From Phycisphaeraceae bacterium (lineage in GTDB: Bacteria; Planctomycetota; Phycisphaerae; Phycisphaerales; Phycisphaeraceae), in the NCBI GenBank assembly GCA_020849625.1, contig JADLFV010000097.1, forward strand, positions 50,160 to 114,159: a stretch of DNA of 64,000 bases. Reading direction: 5' to 3'. The position numbers and the translations under genes were made by a program. Under the pieces are notes generated by a model. The model ran no database searches and was not told the origin of the DNA. It saw only the letters and a program-made list of their open reading frames with translations. Every line of letters begins with the position of its first letter. Position 1 is the stretch's first letter. Below are positions 32,942 to 41,165 of the stretch, one piece after another.

Positions 32942-34795
32942 GTGCAGTGCAGCAGCAGTATCATCGGGCCCGGGTTCAAAACCAACTACGACAAGCGTCC
33001 CTACGTCGCCGTTCCCACTTCCGGGGGCGGGGGCGGGGGCGGGGGCGGGGGCGGGGGCGGGGGTGATTGCGTGGCGGGTTGGGATGCGATCGCAGCCAGG
33101 CTCTCTGAGCAGTTGAGCAAGTGCACCGGCCGGCGCAAGGTGCTGGTGGTCGAAGCCTACACGGGCGTGCAGGTCGATCAGGTTCGCGAAGCATTGGAGC
33201 AACGGTTGAAGCTGGACCTGGTGATCGACAGCCGCGCGGCGTTTCTGGATAGCGCGAAGATCGACAAGCTGGTTGAGCCATACCTGGGCGGTGACGACCC
33301 GATTTTCGGATTCCTTTCGCCGCTGGTGATGACGCAGTTTCTCGATGCTGATCGTGTGGCGCAGTTGCGGGGGCGGGTCGAGCAAGCGAGCGGGCTGGTG
33401 CTGATCGTGGGCGAGGCCGCCACCGCGCTGCACGAGGGCGACGTGCTGGTGTTCGCCGACATGCCGCGCTGGGAAGGCCAGTTGCGTCAGCGCCGCGACG
33501 AGGTGAGCAACCTGGGCGTGTCGAACGCGGCCTTGAAAGCATCGTTGCAATACAAGCGATCGTTCTTCGTCGATTGGCGGGTGTGCGATCGCTGGAAGAA
33601 GCGGCTGCTGGCGCGGGCTGATGCGTTTCTGGATACGACAGACCATGAATCGCCCAAACTGGCGGCCGGCGATGCGGTGCGGCGCGGGTTGGAAGCGGCA
33701 GCCCATCGTCCGTTCCGCGTGATGCCGTTTTTCGATCCGGGGCCCTGGGGCGGTCAGTGGATGCGCACGGTGTGCGATCTGGATGGATACAGCAGCCCCG
33801 AGCCGGACAACTACGCCTGGTGTTTTGATTGCGTGCCGGAGGAAAACTCGCTGCTGCTGGGTTTCGGCGAGCATCGCTTCGAGCTGCCCAGCATCAACCT
33901 GGTGTTCAGTCATCCGCGGCAATTGCTGGGCGATCCGGTGCACGCCCGCTTCGGCGATGAGTTTCCCATTCGCTTTGACTTCCTCGACACCATGGACGGC
34001 GGCAACCTCTCGTTCCAGGTCCACCCGCTGACCGAATACATCCAGCGGCAGTTCGGCCTGCACTACACGCAGGACGAAAGCTACTACATGCTGGACGCAG
34101 CGAACGACGGCTGCGTGTACCTTGGCCTCAAACAGGGCATCGATCGCGCGGCGATGTTCCGCGATCTGGAAATCGCCCAAGGTGGCGGCGCGCCATTCGA
34201 TGCGGAGAAGTACGCCAACAGGTGGCCCGCCCAGCGGCACGATCACTTCCTGATACCGGCCGGCACCGTGCATTGCTCGGGACGCAACGCCATGGTGCTG
34301 GAGATCAGCGCCACGCCCTACATCTTCACCTTCAAGCTGTGGGACTGGGGGCGACTGGGGCTCGACGGCCTGCCGCGGCCGATCAATCTGCGCCACGGTT
34401 ACGCCAACATTGATTGGTCCCGCACCACCGAATGGGTGCGCGATGAGTTGATCAACCGCATTCAGCCGATCGCCGAGGGCGCGGGCTGGCGGCAGGAGCG
34501 CACGGGTCTGCACCCGCGTGAGTTCATGGAAACCCGCCGCCACTGGTTCACGCAGACGACGCCCCACCACACCGGCGGTTTGCAGCGCGGCTCGGTGCAC
34601 GTGCTCAACCTGGTGCAGGGTCGGGAAGCGGTGGTGGAAAGTCTTGACGGCGCGTTTGATCCGTTCGTGGTCCACTTTGCCGAGACATTCATCGTGCCCG
34701 CGGCCGTGGGGCCGTATGCGCTGCGTCCGTTGGGATCGACCGGCGAGCAACCGCACGCTACCGTGCGTGCCTCGATTCGACATGGATTGGAGTGA
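32942..34795 (+). CDS. Mannose-6-phosphate isomerase (ManA, class I)-like protein with polyglycine tract
   Basis: A 617-residue protein, GTG start at 32942. Residues about 27-40 are a run of 14 Gly, encoded by a GGGGGC tandem repeat. Residues 45-210 show a kinase-like phosphate-transfer/NTPase-type fold (RRKVLVVEAYTGVQ, LVIDSRAAF), related to domains found with some planctomycete ManA proteins. Residues about 250-560 are the cupin ManA core: GPWGGQWM, IRFDFLDTMDGGNLSFQVHP (metal site), YTQDESYYMLDA and IPAGTVHCSGRNAMVLEIS. It likely interconverts mannose- and fructose-6-phosphate. The N-terminal half is of unclear function. Confidence 0.82.
   Translation: MQCSSSIIGPGFKTNYDKRPYVAVPTSGGGGGGGGGGGGGGDCVAGWDAIAARLSEQLSKCTGRRKVLVVEAYTGVQVDQVREALEQRLKLDLVIDSRAAFLDSAKIDKLVEPYLGGDDPIFGFLSPLVMTQFLDADRVAQLRGRVEQASGLVLIVGEAATALHEGDVLVFADMPRWEGQLRQRRDEVSNLGVSNAALKASLQYKRSFFVDWRVCDRWKKRLLARADAFLDTTDHESPKLAAGDAVRRGLEAAAHRPFRVMPFFDPGPWGGQWMRTVCDLDGYSSPEPDNYAWCFDCVPEENSLLLGFGEHRFELPSINLVFSHPRQLLGDPVHARFGDEFPIRFDFLDTMDGGNLSFQVHPLTEYIQRQFGLHYTQDESYYMLDAANDGCVYLGLKQGIDRAAMFRDLEIAQGGGAPFDAEKYANRWPAQRHDHFLIPAGTVHCSGRNAMVLEISATPYIFTFKLWDWGRLGLDGLPRPINLRHGYANIDWSRTTEWVRDELINRIQPIAEGAGWRQERTGLHPREFMETRRHWFTQTTPHHTGGLQRGSVHVLNLVQGREAVVESLDGAFDPFVVHFAETFIVPAAVGPYALRPLGSTGEQPHATVRASIRHGLE
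33017..33066. repeat. Dispersed ACTTCCGGGGG word followed by (GGGGGC)n inside the ManA-like gene
   Basis: ACTTCCGGGGG at 33017-33027 runs into about six GGGGGC hexamers to 33066. The sequence encodes Thr-Ser-Gly14. The 11-mer core recurs at 5879, 38937 and 53536, with variants at 43013 and 44137. A hexamer repeat is in-frame neutral, so length variation would only change the glycine count. The G-run strand is capable of G-quadruplex formation (inference). Confidence 0.85.
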
Positions 34796-34801
34796 ATCTC
34801 T

Positions 34802-36964
34802 ATGAAAAATGACGTGATTGACTTTCGATTCGGGCCGCGCCTGACCTGGACGTGCATCGGGCTTGCGGATGACGAGCACAAGACGCTGGTGCGGCAGGAC
34901 GGTGCGCTGTTGTACGGGCAGGTGATGGACAACCCGCTGGACAATCGCCTAGCCCGCACGCTGGCGATCAAATTGACGCGCTTGGGTGAACCGTTGCGCA
35001 GCGAGCAGCGCACGGAGTCGCCCGAGTCGGCCATCGTTGTCACCACGTTGCATTACAGTCATGCCACGCTGACGTTGACCGCCTTCGCCCATGCTGATGA
35101 CAAGGGCAAGCGAACGGACGTGGTGTTGTATCGCATCGAGCTGGACGGCGACCTGGGGCCCATCCCGGTGGAGCTGGCGTTGGATGTGCATCTGCTGGAT
35201 GCTCAGGTAGCGCAGAAGACCTGGGGCGAACCGACGCACGCCATCGGGCGACCGGGTGTGGAGATCTTCGGGCTTGAGAGTGTGCCGCAGGCTCTGGTGG
35301 TGGCGCATCCGCACAAGCTGGGTTGGCCGGCCACGCGCCACTATTGGACGCAGAACGCTCAGCTCGCGCTCTGTTCGCAGACCTTTTCGCAGAGCACGCA
35401 AGGCGCGCTGTGCTTCCCGTTGAATCACAACGACACGGCGCACCTGGATGAAGTCTGGGCCAGGCGTGCCCTGGAGCAGACCCGCGCTTACTGGGCTCAG
35501 GCCAAGCCGATACGCAGCACGCTTGAACTTCCGGCTGGCGACATGCGCGACATGGTGGCCGCCTGCGCCCGCAACATCATGCAGGCTCGCGTGGTGCATG
35601 ACGGTGAGCCGGTGTATCACGTGGGGCCGCTGTTTTACCGTGGATTGTGGGTGGTGGACGGGCACTTCCTGCTGGAGGCAGCCCGTTACATGGGGCACGA
35701 TCAGGAAGTGGACCGCGCCCTCGACGGCGTGCTGCGGCGGATGAAGCCGGATGGCAGCATCGAACTTCTGCCCGGGCACACCAAGGAGACCGGCATCAGC
35801 CTGGCCACCATCGCCCGACAGGCGGAGCTGACCGGCAACTGGCAAGGTCTCGACGCCCGTTGGGACGTCGTGCGCCGCGGCGTGCACTACATCCAGCACC
35901 TGCGCCAGCAAGCTAACCAGCTCCCCGACTCGGCACCCAACAAGGGCCTGATGCCCGACGCCTTCACCGACGGCGGCGCCAACGGCCTGCGCCCTGAATA
36001 CTCCACGCCGCTGTGGTCACTGGTGGGTTTGCGCTATGCTCGCGATGCCGCTCGACATTTGAACCACCAACAGGATGCCGCCACCTTCAGCGATATCTAC
36101 GAAAGCCTGCTGGCTGATCTGAATCGCTGCGCCAAGCGCGACATGCGCACGCTGCCCGACGGCGCGCCCTATCTGCCGATCGTCATGCCCGACGGCTCGC
36201 CCTGGATGTACCTGTCGCACGACACCGGCCAGCCGCCCATGCCGTGGGAAGCGATGAGTCCGCTCTCCGGCGCCTGGGCGCTGTGCCATGCGATCTATCC
36301 GGGCCAGGTGTTCGAGGTGGATGATCCGCTGGTGACCGCGCTGCTGGGCGTGCTGGAGCGATTCGACAACGCCCAGGGCATTCCCACGCAGGCGGGCTGG
36401 CTTTCCTGGCGCGCGTCGTGGACCTACTTCTCTTCCTTTGCCGCTCACGTCTGGCTGTTTGCCGATCGCGCCGACAAGGCGGTCGATTACATGCACGCCT
36501 TTGCCAATCACGCCGCGCCCACGCGGGTGTGGCGCGAGGAACAGTCGCTGCTGGACTGCCCCATCGAGCAGTGGGTGGGTGATATGCCGCACAACTGGGC
36601 CTCGGCTGAGTTCATTCGTCTGGCCCGGCACCTGGTGGTCTTCGAGCGCGGCAGCGAGCTGCGCCTGCTGGAAGGTCAGGCCCGCTGCTGGCCGGCGCTC
36701 GATCAGCCGTGGCGCATCGAGCGCACGCCCACGCGCTTCGGGCCCGTCTCCATCAACATCGCGCCGCAATCGCAAGGTAAGACCAACATCACCATCGAAC
36801 GCCAGGCCAACGGCGCTGATCCCCAAGCTGTGACGCTGCGGCTGCCCGAGGGCGCCTGTGATGTGATGCTCAATGGCCGACCCCTGCCGCTGAATGGTGG
36901 ACGCATCAATCTGCCGACCAGCCCCGCTCGTGTCACCGTCAGCCTGGAAGTCCACCATGCCTGA
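34802..36964 (+). CDS. Cytosolic (alpha/alpha)6 glycosidase-like protein
   Basis: A 720-residue protein without signal peptide, starting 7 nt after the ManA-like gene. The N-terminal about 230 residues are beta-rich. From about 250 a six-hairpin barrel is suggested by NIMQARVVHDGEPVYHVGPLFYRGLWVVDGHFLLEAARYMG, RRMKPDGSIELLPGHTKETGISL, MPDAFTDGGANGLRPEYSTPLWSLVGLRYA, QAGWLSWRASWTYFSSFAAHVW and WVGDMPHNWASAEFIRLARHL. The layout resembles alpha-L-rhamnosidase-like and related families, but I cannot name the GH. Its operon position implies release of a sugar that the kinase and isomerases use. It overlaps the next start by 8 nt. Confidence 0.78.
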   Translation: MKNDVIDFRFGPRLTWTCIGLADDEHKTLVRQDGALLYGQVMDNPLDNRLARTLAIKLTRLGEPLRSEQRTESPESAIVVTTLHYSHATLTLTAFAHADDKGKRTDVVLYRIELDGDLGPIPVELALDVHLLDAQVAQKTWGEPTHAIGRPGVEIFGLESVPQALVVAHPHKLGWPATRHYWTQNAQLALCSQTFSQSTQGALCFPLNHNDTAHLDEVWARRALEQTRAYWAQAKPIRSTLELPAGDMRDMVAACARNIMQARVVHDGEPVYHVGPLFYRGLWVVDGHFLLEAARYMGHDQEVDRALDGVLRRMKPDGSIELLPGHTKETGISLATIARQAELTGNWQGLDARWDVVRRGVHYIQHLRQQANQLPDSAPNKGLMPDAFTDGGANGLRPEYSTPLWSLVGLRYARDAARHLNHQQDAATFSDIYESLLADLNRCAKRDMRTLPDGAPYLPIVMPDGSPWMYLSHDTGQPPMPWEAMSPLSGAWALCHAIYPGQVFEVDDPLVTALLGVLERFDNAQGIPTQAGWLSWRASWTYFSSFAAHVWLFADRADKAVDYMHAFANHAAPTRVWREEQSLLDCPIEQWVGDMPHNWASAEFIRLARHLVVFERGSELRLLEGQARCWPALDQPWRIERTPTRFGPVSINIAPQSQGKTNITIERQANGADPQAVTLRLPEGACDVMLNGRPLPLNGGRINLPTSPARVTVSLEVHHA

Positions 36965-37733
36965 AACCGCGCTGGATGTTCGCGTGTCGCTCGAGCCGCT
37001 GGACCTGTCGTTCGGTCCTGGCTGTTTCGGGCCGCGGGTAGAAAGGCGGACGCTTGATGCCATCCGCCCCTCGCTGCGCGATCCGCATTGTGTTGGACCT
37101 GACGTCGTTTACGCCATTGCCATGGATGTCGGGCGCGAGCCGGACCGCGCGGACCTGCAGCAGCGGAACCTGCTGTTCGGGATCGTGGTTTACGCGGCTG
37201 GTCGCCTGGGCGATGAGCCGATCCGTTCGCAGGGTCATGTGCACAAGGCCAGCCCGCGCCACGGCTGGTCAACCCCGGAAGTGTATGAAATCTGGCAGGG
37301 CAGCGCCATTATCCTCATGCAGGAGCATGACAGCGACGACCCGGGGCGTTGCTTCGCCGTCGAGGCCGGGCCGGGCGAAGTGGTGATCGTCCCGCCGCGG
37401 TGGGCCCACGCCACGATCAGCGCCGACGTCAAGCAGCCGCTGGTCTTCGGGGCTTGGTGTGACCGCGACTACGGCTTCGTGTACGACGGCGTCCGCGCCC
37501 ACGGCGGGCTGGCCTATTTCCCCCTGCTGACCGCAGACGGGGCCATCGAGTTTCAGTTCAATCCCCACTACCAGCAGCGCCCGCTGACCCGCAAACCGCC
37601 GCGGAACTATGCCGACCTGGGCCTGGAATCCGGCGTGCCGATCTACCAGCAGTATCAGCAGCACCATGAGCGCTTCATGTTCGTGCCCGAACCGATGCGT
37701 GCGGGCGTGGTGTGGGGGGATTACACGCCCTGA
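36957..37733 (+). CDS. Cupin-type phosphoglucose isomerase family protein (long)
   Basis: A 258-residue protein with the cupin GPI metal motifs GHVHKASPRHGWSTPEVYEIWQG (H-x-H...E) and VPPRWAHATISA. It has an N-terminal extension compared with the 196-residue paralog at 30673. ATG 36957 overlaps the glycosidase end. Two divergent members of one isomerase family in the same operon argue for two different sugar-phosphate substrates or a heteromer. It is the last gene of the operon; two strong hairpins follow. Confidence 0.85.
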   Translation: MPETALDVRVSLEPLDLSFGPGCFGPRVERRTLDAIRPSLRDPHCVGPDVVYAIAMDVGREPDRADLQQRNLLFGIVVYAAGRLGDEPIRSQGHVHKASPRHGWSTPEVYEIWQGSAIILMQEHDSDDPGRCFAVEAGPGEVVIVPPRWAHATISADVKQPLVFGAWCDRDYGFVYDGVRAHGGLAYFPLLTADGAIEFQFNPHYQQRPLTRKPPRNYADLGLESGVPIYQQYQQHHERFMFVPEPMRAGVVWGDYTP

Positions 37734-37741
37734 ACCACCCA

Positions 37742-37790
37742 CCGGGGTCACAGACCCCGGCTCTGTCCGAGCCGGGCACTGCGTGCCCGG
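37742..37790 (+). terminator. Tandem hairpins after the GntR operon
   Basis: Two 8-bp GC stems with 3-nt loops: CCGGGGTC-ACA-GACCCCGG (37742-37760) and CCGGGCAC-TGC-GTGCCCGG (37772-37790). They begin 9 nt after the last operon stop and end 66 nt before rpsP. No T-run follows, so termination would need a factor, or the stems protect the mRNA end. Confidence 0.7.
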
Positions 37791-37856
37791 TGCTGTTTGC
37801 CGATTCCGGGTCGGGCGGGTATGTTATTTGGCTCGATTCACCCAGGAGCCTTAGCC

Positions 37857-38114
37857 GTGGTCAGACTGCGATTGAAGCGATTTGGACGCACCCATAAGCC
37901 GCAATATCGGCTCAACGCCATCGACCAGCGCAACCCGCGCGACGGCCGCTCTCTGGAAGAGCTGGGCAGCTACGACCCCACCAACGCTGACGAGTCGAAA
38001 CAGTTCAACCTCAAGGCTGAACGCATCCAATACTGGCTCAGCGTCGGCGCCCAGCCCACCCCCACCGTCGTTGGCCTGCTCAAGAAGGCCGGGATTGTTG
38101 CCAAGGCAGAGTGA
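37857..38114 (+). CDS. rpsP: 30S ribosomal protein S16
   Basis: 85 residues with GTG start at 37857 after AGGAG (37841-37845). The protein begins MVRLRLKRFGRTHKPQYRLN with the S16 landmarks RDGR..EELGSYDP, and E-R-IQYWLSVGAQPT-TV..LLKKAGI. The usual rpsP-rimM-trmD-rplS order is reduced to rpsP-trmD here. The stop codon is immediately followed by an AGTAGGG-word hairpin. Reading from an upstream ATG would add an unrelated leader. Confidence 0.95.
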   Translation: MVRLRLKRFGRTHKPQYRLNAIDQRNPRDGRSLEELGSYDPTNADESKQFNLKAERIQYWLSVGAQPTPTVVGLLKKAGIVAKAE

Positions 38115-38208
38115 GTAGGCAGTAGGGAGTAGGCAGTAGGGTTTCGAGCGCGCGGACGTCTCCTGCGACAAACCCTACTGCCTACTGCCTAATCCCTACT
38201 CCCTGCTC
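38113..38208. repeat. Heptad-word inverted repeat (AGTAGGG/AGTAGGC) between rpsP and trmD
   Basis: The left arm (38113-38143) is GAGTAGGC, AGTAGGG, AGTAGGC, AGTAGGG. The right arm (38170-38208) is its reverse complement; the inner 17 nt pair perfectly and outer words are degenerate. It fills almost the whole 99-nt spacer and ends 6 nt before the trmD ATG, so it could control trmD translation. The same words occur as single-arm runs at 57039-57094 and 57784-57822. Confidence 0.85.
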
Positions 38209-38213
38209 AGCCC

Positions 38214-38936
38214 ATGCGCATCGACGTCCTGACGCTCTTTCCTGAAATGTTCACCGGCGTGCTCGGGGCCAGCATTCTCAAACGAGCTGCCGATCCATCA
38301 CTGCATCCTGACGGCCAGGTACCGGCGACCTATCACCTGACCAATATCCGCGACTACACCCACGACAAACACGACAAGGTCGATAAAGCCCCTTACGGTG
38401 GCGGGCCGGGCATGGTCTTGCAATGTCAGCCGGTGTGGGACGCGGTCCAGGCAGTTGAAGCGCAGCAGCCGGACATCAAGCCGCTGCGCATTCTGCTTTC
38501 GCCGCAGGGTGAGCCGCTCACGCACCAGCGGGTCGAGCAACTGGCCGCCCAGCCGCGCCTGCTGCTGCTCGCAGGGCACTATGAAGGTCTCGACGAGCGC
38601 GTGATCGAAGCGCTCAGCGAAGACGGCGGCCTGACCCAGATCAGCATCGGCGATTACGTGCTCAGCGGCGGTGAGATCGCAGCCATGGTGCTGATCGATG
38701 CCGTGGTGCGTTTGCTGCCGGGGGTGCTGGGCGATGAGGATTCGGCCCTGCACGAGAGTTTTTCCAGCGATTTGCAGGGCGGGCTCGACTATCCGCACTA
38801 CACCCGCCCCGCGCAATGGCAGGGCCGCGGCGTCCCGGACGTGCTGCTTTCGGGCAATCACGCCCAGATCGAAGCCTGGCGCCGCCTACAATCGCAGCAG
38901 CGCACGAGCCAACGCCGCCCGGACCTGCTAAAGTGA
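38214..38936 (+). CDS. trmD: tRNA (guanine-37-N1)-methyltransferase
   Basis: A 240-residue SPOUT methyltransferase starting MRIDVLTLFPEMFTGVLG. It has the family motifs NIRDYTHDKHDKVDKAPYGGGPGMV, LAGHYEGLDERVIE and the knotted SAM-binding IGDYVLSGGEIAAMVLIDAV, then HYTRP.....G..VPDVLLSGNH. It methylates G37 next to the anticodon to prevent frameshifting. The C-terminus is complete. The CCCCCGGAAGT word occurs directly after the stop (38937-38947). Confidence 0.97.
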   Translation: MRIDVLTLFPEMFTGVLGASILKRAADPSLHPDGQVPATYHLTNIRDYTHDKHDKVDKAPYGGGPGMVLQCQPVWDAVQAVEAQQPDIKPLRILLSPQGEPLTHQRVEQLAAQPRLLLLAGHYEGLDERVIEALSEDGGLTQISIGDYVLSGGEIAAMVLIDAVVRLLPGVLGDEDSALHESFSSDLQGGLDYPHYTRPAQWQGRGVPDVLLSGNHAQIEAWRRLQSQQRTSQRRPDLLK

Positions 38937-39007
38937 CCCCCGGAAGTAAACCCGGAATTGCTCGCGGCTGCGCAACCACACGATTGGACTGGAAGGATGC
39001 GACCGAC

Positions 39008-39844
39008 ATGGCGGTTTCCACGGACCTGTTCGACCTGACCGGCAAAGTGGCATTGATCACCGGCGGCGCCACGGGCATCGGCCTGGCCATCGCTGAGGCC
39101 ATGGTCCGCCACGGAGCCAAGGTCGTCGTCGGCTCACGCACCCTGGCCAACGTCGAAAAGGCTGTCACGCAACTGAACACCCTGAGCGATCCCAAGGATG
39201 ACGATCACCTGGTCGCCGCCGGCGTCGCCCTCGACGTAACCAACCCGCAATCAGTCGAGCACGCCGTGCGCAAGGCCATGGACGTCTTCGGCGGGCTGCG
39301 CATTCTGGTCAACTCGGCCGGGATCATGCTCAAGAAACCCGCCTTCGATCTGACCCCCGAGGAGTTCAACAATCTCCACGACATCCACGTCACCGGCAGT
39401 CTCCGCGCCGCCCAGGCCGCGGGGCGGATCTTCCGGGAACAGCACGAGGGTTGCATCATCAACCTCGCCTCGATCAACAGCTTCAACGACATCGTGGGCG
39501 TGCCCGCTTACGCCATCGCCAAGACGGCTGTGATGGGCCTGACCCGCAGCCTCGCCAACGAATGGGCCAGGTTCGGCATCCGCACCAACGCCATCGCCCC
39601 CGGCGTCATCCCCACCGATCTGAACCGCAAACTCATCGAAGGCACCGATCGCGGCCGCCGCCTGATCGAGCGCACCCCCATGGCCCGCTTCGGCGGCGCG
39701 GACGAGATCGCCGGGGCTGCCATCTACCTGGCCGCCCGGGCCGGCTCGTTCACCAACGGCCACACCATTGTGGTTGACGGCGGCTTCTGCACCAGCGGCA
39801 TCACCGAAGCCGTCGCTCCCTGGGCTGAGCAACCTTCCGCCTGA
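39008..39844 (+). CDS. Short-chain dehydrogenase/reductase (SDR)
   Basis: A 278-residue oxidoreductase with GGAAGG upstream and ATG 39008. It has the NAD(P) motif TGGATGIG, the NSAG motif, active-site Ser in NLASINS, the Y-x-x-x-K in VPAYAIAKTAVMGL, and ERTPMARFGGADEIAGAAIYLAARAGSFTNGHTIVVDGGF at the C-terminus. Position and motif set fit the gluconate 5-dehydrogenase or 3-oxoacyl-ACP reductase-like classical SDRs. Substrate is unclear. It follows trmD by 71 nt and converges on a membrane protein gene. Confidence 0.9.
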   Translation: MAVSTDLFDLTGKVALITGGATGIGLAIAEAMVRHGAKVVVGSRTLANVEKAVTQLNTLSDPKDDDHLVAAGVALDVTNPQSVEHAVRKAMDVFGGLRILVNSAGIMLKKPAFDLTPEEFNNLHDIHVTGSLRAAQAAGRIFREQHEGCIINLASINSFNDIVGVPAYAIAKTAVMGLTRSLANEWARFGIRTNAIAPGVIPTDLNRKLIEGTDRGRRLIERTPMARFGGADEIAGAAIYLAARAGSFTNGHTIVVDGGFCTSGITEAVAPWAEQPSA

Positions 39845-39863
39845 TTGATCACCACGGTCGCGG

Positions 39864-40721
39864 TTACCGGCCGCTCGTGTGACGGCGGGACTTGAAACGC
39901 ACCCGGCCGCGACTGGCGTCCATCACATCGGTCGTCACGGTTGGCCCCACCACCGCGTTGCTATGACGCTGGAAGAACGCCACCAGTTGCCGCATCACCC
40001 CGCTGAGTTGCTCCGGCCGCGCGGGTAATAAATCGCTATGTTCCACGCGAATCTCCAGCAGCGGTTGTGCCGACTGCTGCGACTCGATCAGGTAGATGCT
40101 CCACAGCCATCCCGCATCGGTGACCGTTCCCGAGCTTTGCCGCAGCACCACCCGCCGGGCGTGCACCGAGATGACACCCGCATAGCGCAGGTCGATCTGC
40201 CCGCCTCGATTCAGGCTCAGGAACGTGCGCACGCGCAGCTTGCCATCGCGGGCCATCATCGTCACCCGCTCGAAACGTCCCGACAGCGGCACACCCACCG
40301 CCACCAGCGCCAGCAGGACCAGCGAGATCCAGTAAGTCGCATCACCGGTCAGCCCCAGCGTGGGTCGCATCTGCGCCAGCTTCGCCTGTTCCGATTCAAG
40401 CTGGCGGCGAAGGTCCGCGGCCCGGCCGGCTTCGCGCTCGGCCATCTGCCGGGATACATCGCTGACGCCGGTGCTCAACCGTCGGGCCTGCGTTTCGATC
40501 TGCGCGATGCTGTCCTGCATCGCCTGCACCCGCTGCTGTCGCGCAGCCATGCGCCGCGAGCCCGGCGGCAGGCCGCAGTACCAGATGATGCCCACAGCCA
40601 TCAGCACGCACAGTAGCGACAACCACAGTTGACGCCCGATCACCTTCCCCCCTGGCCGGGCCAGCACGGCAGCATCACCCACATCGATGCGCCAGTCGGT
40701 CAGATCCAAGCGACGGGACAT
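39864..40721 (-). CDS. Membrane protein with coiled coil, unknown function
   Basis: 285 residues from ATG 40721. There is a membrane segment at about 33-52 (LWLSLLCVLMAVGIIWYCGL), a coiled coil at about 60-110 (ARQQRVQAMQDSIAQIETQARRLS...REAGRAADLRRQLESEQAKL), and a second membrane segment near 125-143. After these comes a soluble C-terminal domain with a PH-like beta pattern (FERVTMMARDGKLRVRTFLSLNRGGQIDLRYAGVISVHARRVVLRQ). No family is recognised. It diverges from phhB with a 64-nt gap. Confidence 0.75.
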   Translation of the reverse strand: MSRRLDLTDWRIDVGDAAVLARPGGKVIGRQLWLSLLCVLMAVGIIWYCGLPPGSRRMAARQQRVQAMQDSIAQIETQARRLSTGVSDVSRQMAEREAGRAADLRRQLESEQAKLAQMRPTLGLTGDATYWISLVLLALVAVGVPLSGRFERVTMMARDGKLRVRTFLSLNRGGQIDLRYAGVISVHARRVVLRQSSGTVTDAGWLWSIYLIESQQSAQPLLEIRVEHSDLLPARPEQLSGVMRQLVAFFQRHSNAVVGPTVTTDVMDASRGRVRFKSRRHTSGR

Positions 40722-40785
40722 GCTCACATCATATTCAGGTTTTTCCTGAATTGTCCGCCTCGACCCTGACGGCATAATATGGCCT

Positions 40786-41088
40786 ATGACCACTGCCACC
40801 CCCCTGCCGTCCCCGCGCATCGCTGACGCTCTGGCCGATCTGCCCGGCTGGAAATTCGACGCCGATGCCGGCTGTCTGACCAAAACCTACACCTTCAACC
40901 ACTTCCGCGAGGCGATCAGCTTCCTGGTGCGCGTTGCCTTCGAGGCTGAGCGCGTGCAGCATCATCCCGAAATCCACAACGTCTATCGCACGGTGGACCT
41001 GATCCTGTGCACGCACGATGCCGGCAACAAGGTCACGCAGAAAGACATCGACCTGGCGCTGGCCATCGAGAAGTTCAACTGGGTGTGA
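40786..41088 (+). CDS. phhB: Pterin-4a-carbinolamine dehydratase
   Basis: A 100-residue protein with the family active-site signature VQHHPEIHNVYRTVDLILCTHDAGN (the HH-P-E and conserved W/H core) and GWKF near the start. It dehydrates 4a-hydroxytetrahydrobiopterin and can act with phenylalanine hydroxylase or in pterin cofactor maintenance. No hydroxylase gene is nearby. ATG 40786 gives the normal length. A GC-rich hairpin follows the stop. Confidence 0.93.
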   Translation: MTTATPLPSPRIADALADLPGWKFDADAGCLTKTYTFNHFREAISFLVRVAFEAERVQHHPEIHNVYRTVDLILCTHDAGNKVTQKDIDLALAIEKFNWV

Positions 41089-41110
41089 CCGCTCGCTGTC
41101 CCCCCATTAG

Positions 41111-41129
41111 CCCCGGGCTCTGCCCGGGG
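41111..41129. terminator. GC hairpin between phhB and pfk (convergent)
   Basis: CCCCGGGC-TCT-GCCCGGGG is an 8-bp perfect stem 23 nt after phhB and 37 nt past the pfk stop. Its symmetry could serve both convergent genes. There is no T-run on the plus strand. Confidence 0.65.
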
Positions 41130-41165
41130 GCCGCTCACCGCACAACCGGCGATGAACCAATCAAC

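Noticed and set aside
32915..34879. A 654-codon frame antisense to the ManA-like gene
   Set aside because: It covers the same DNA as the motif-rich plus-strand gene and its Pro-Ala repeats come only from the GGGGGC tract.
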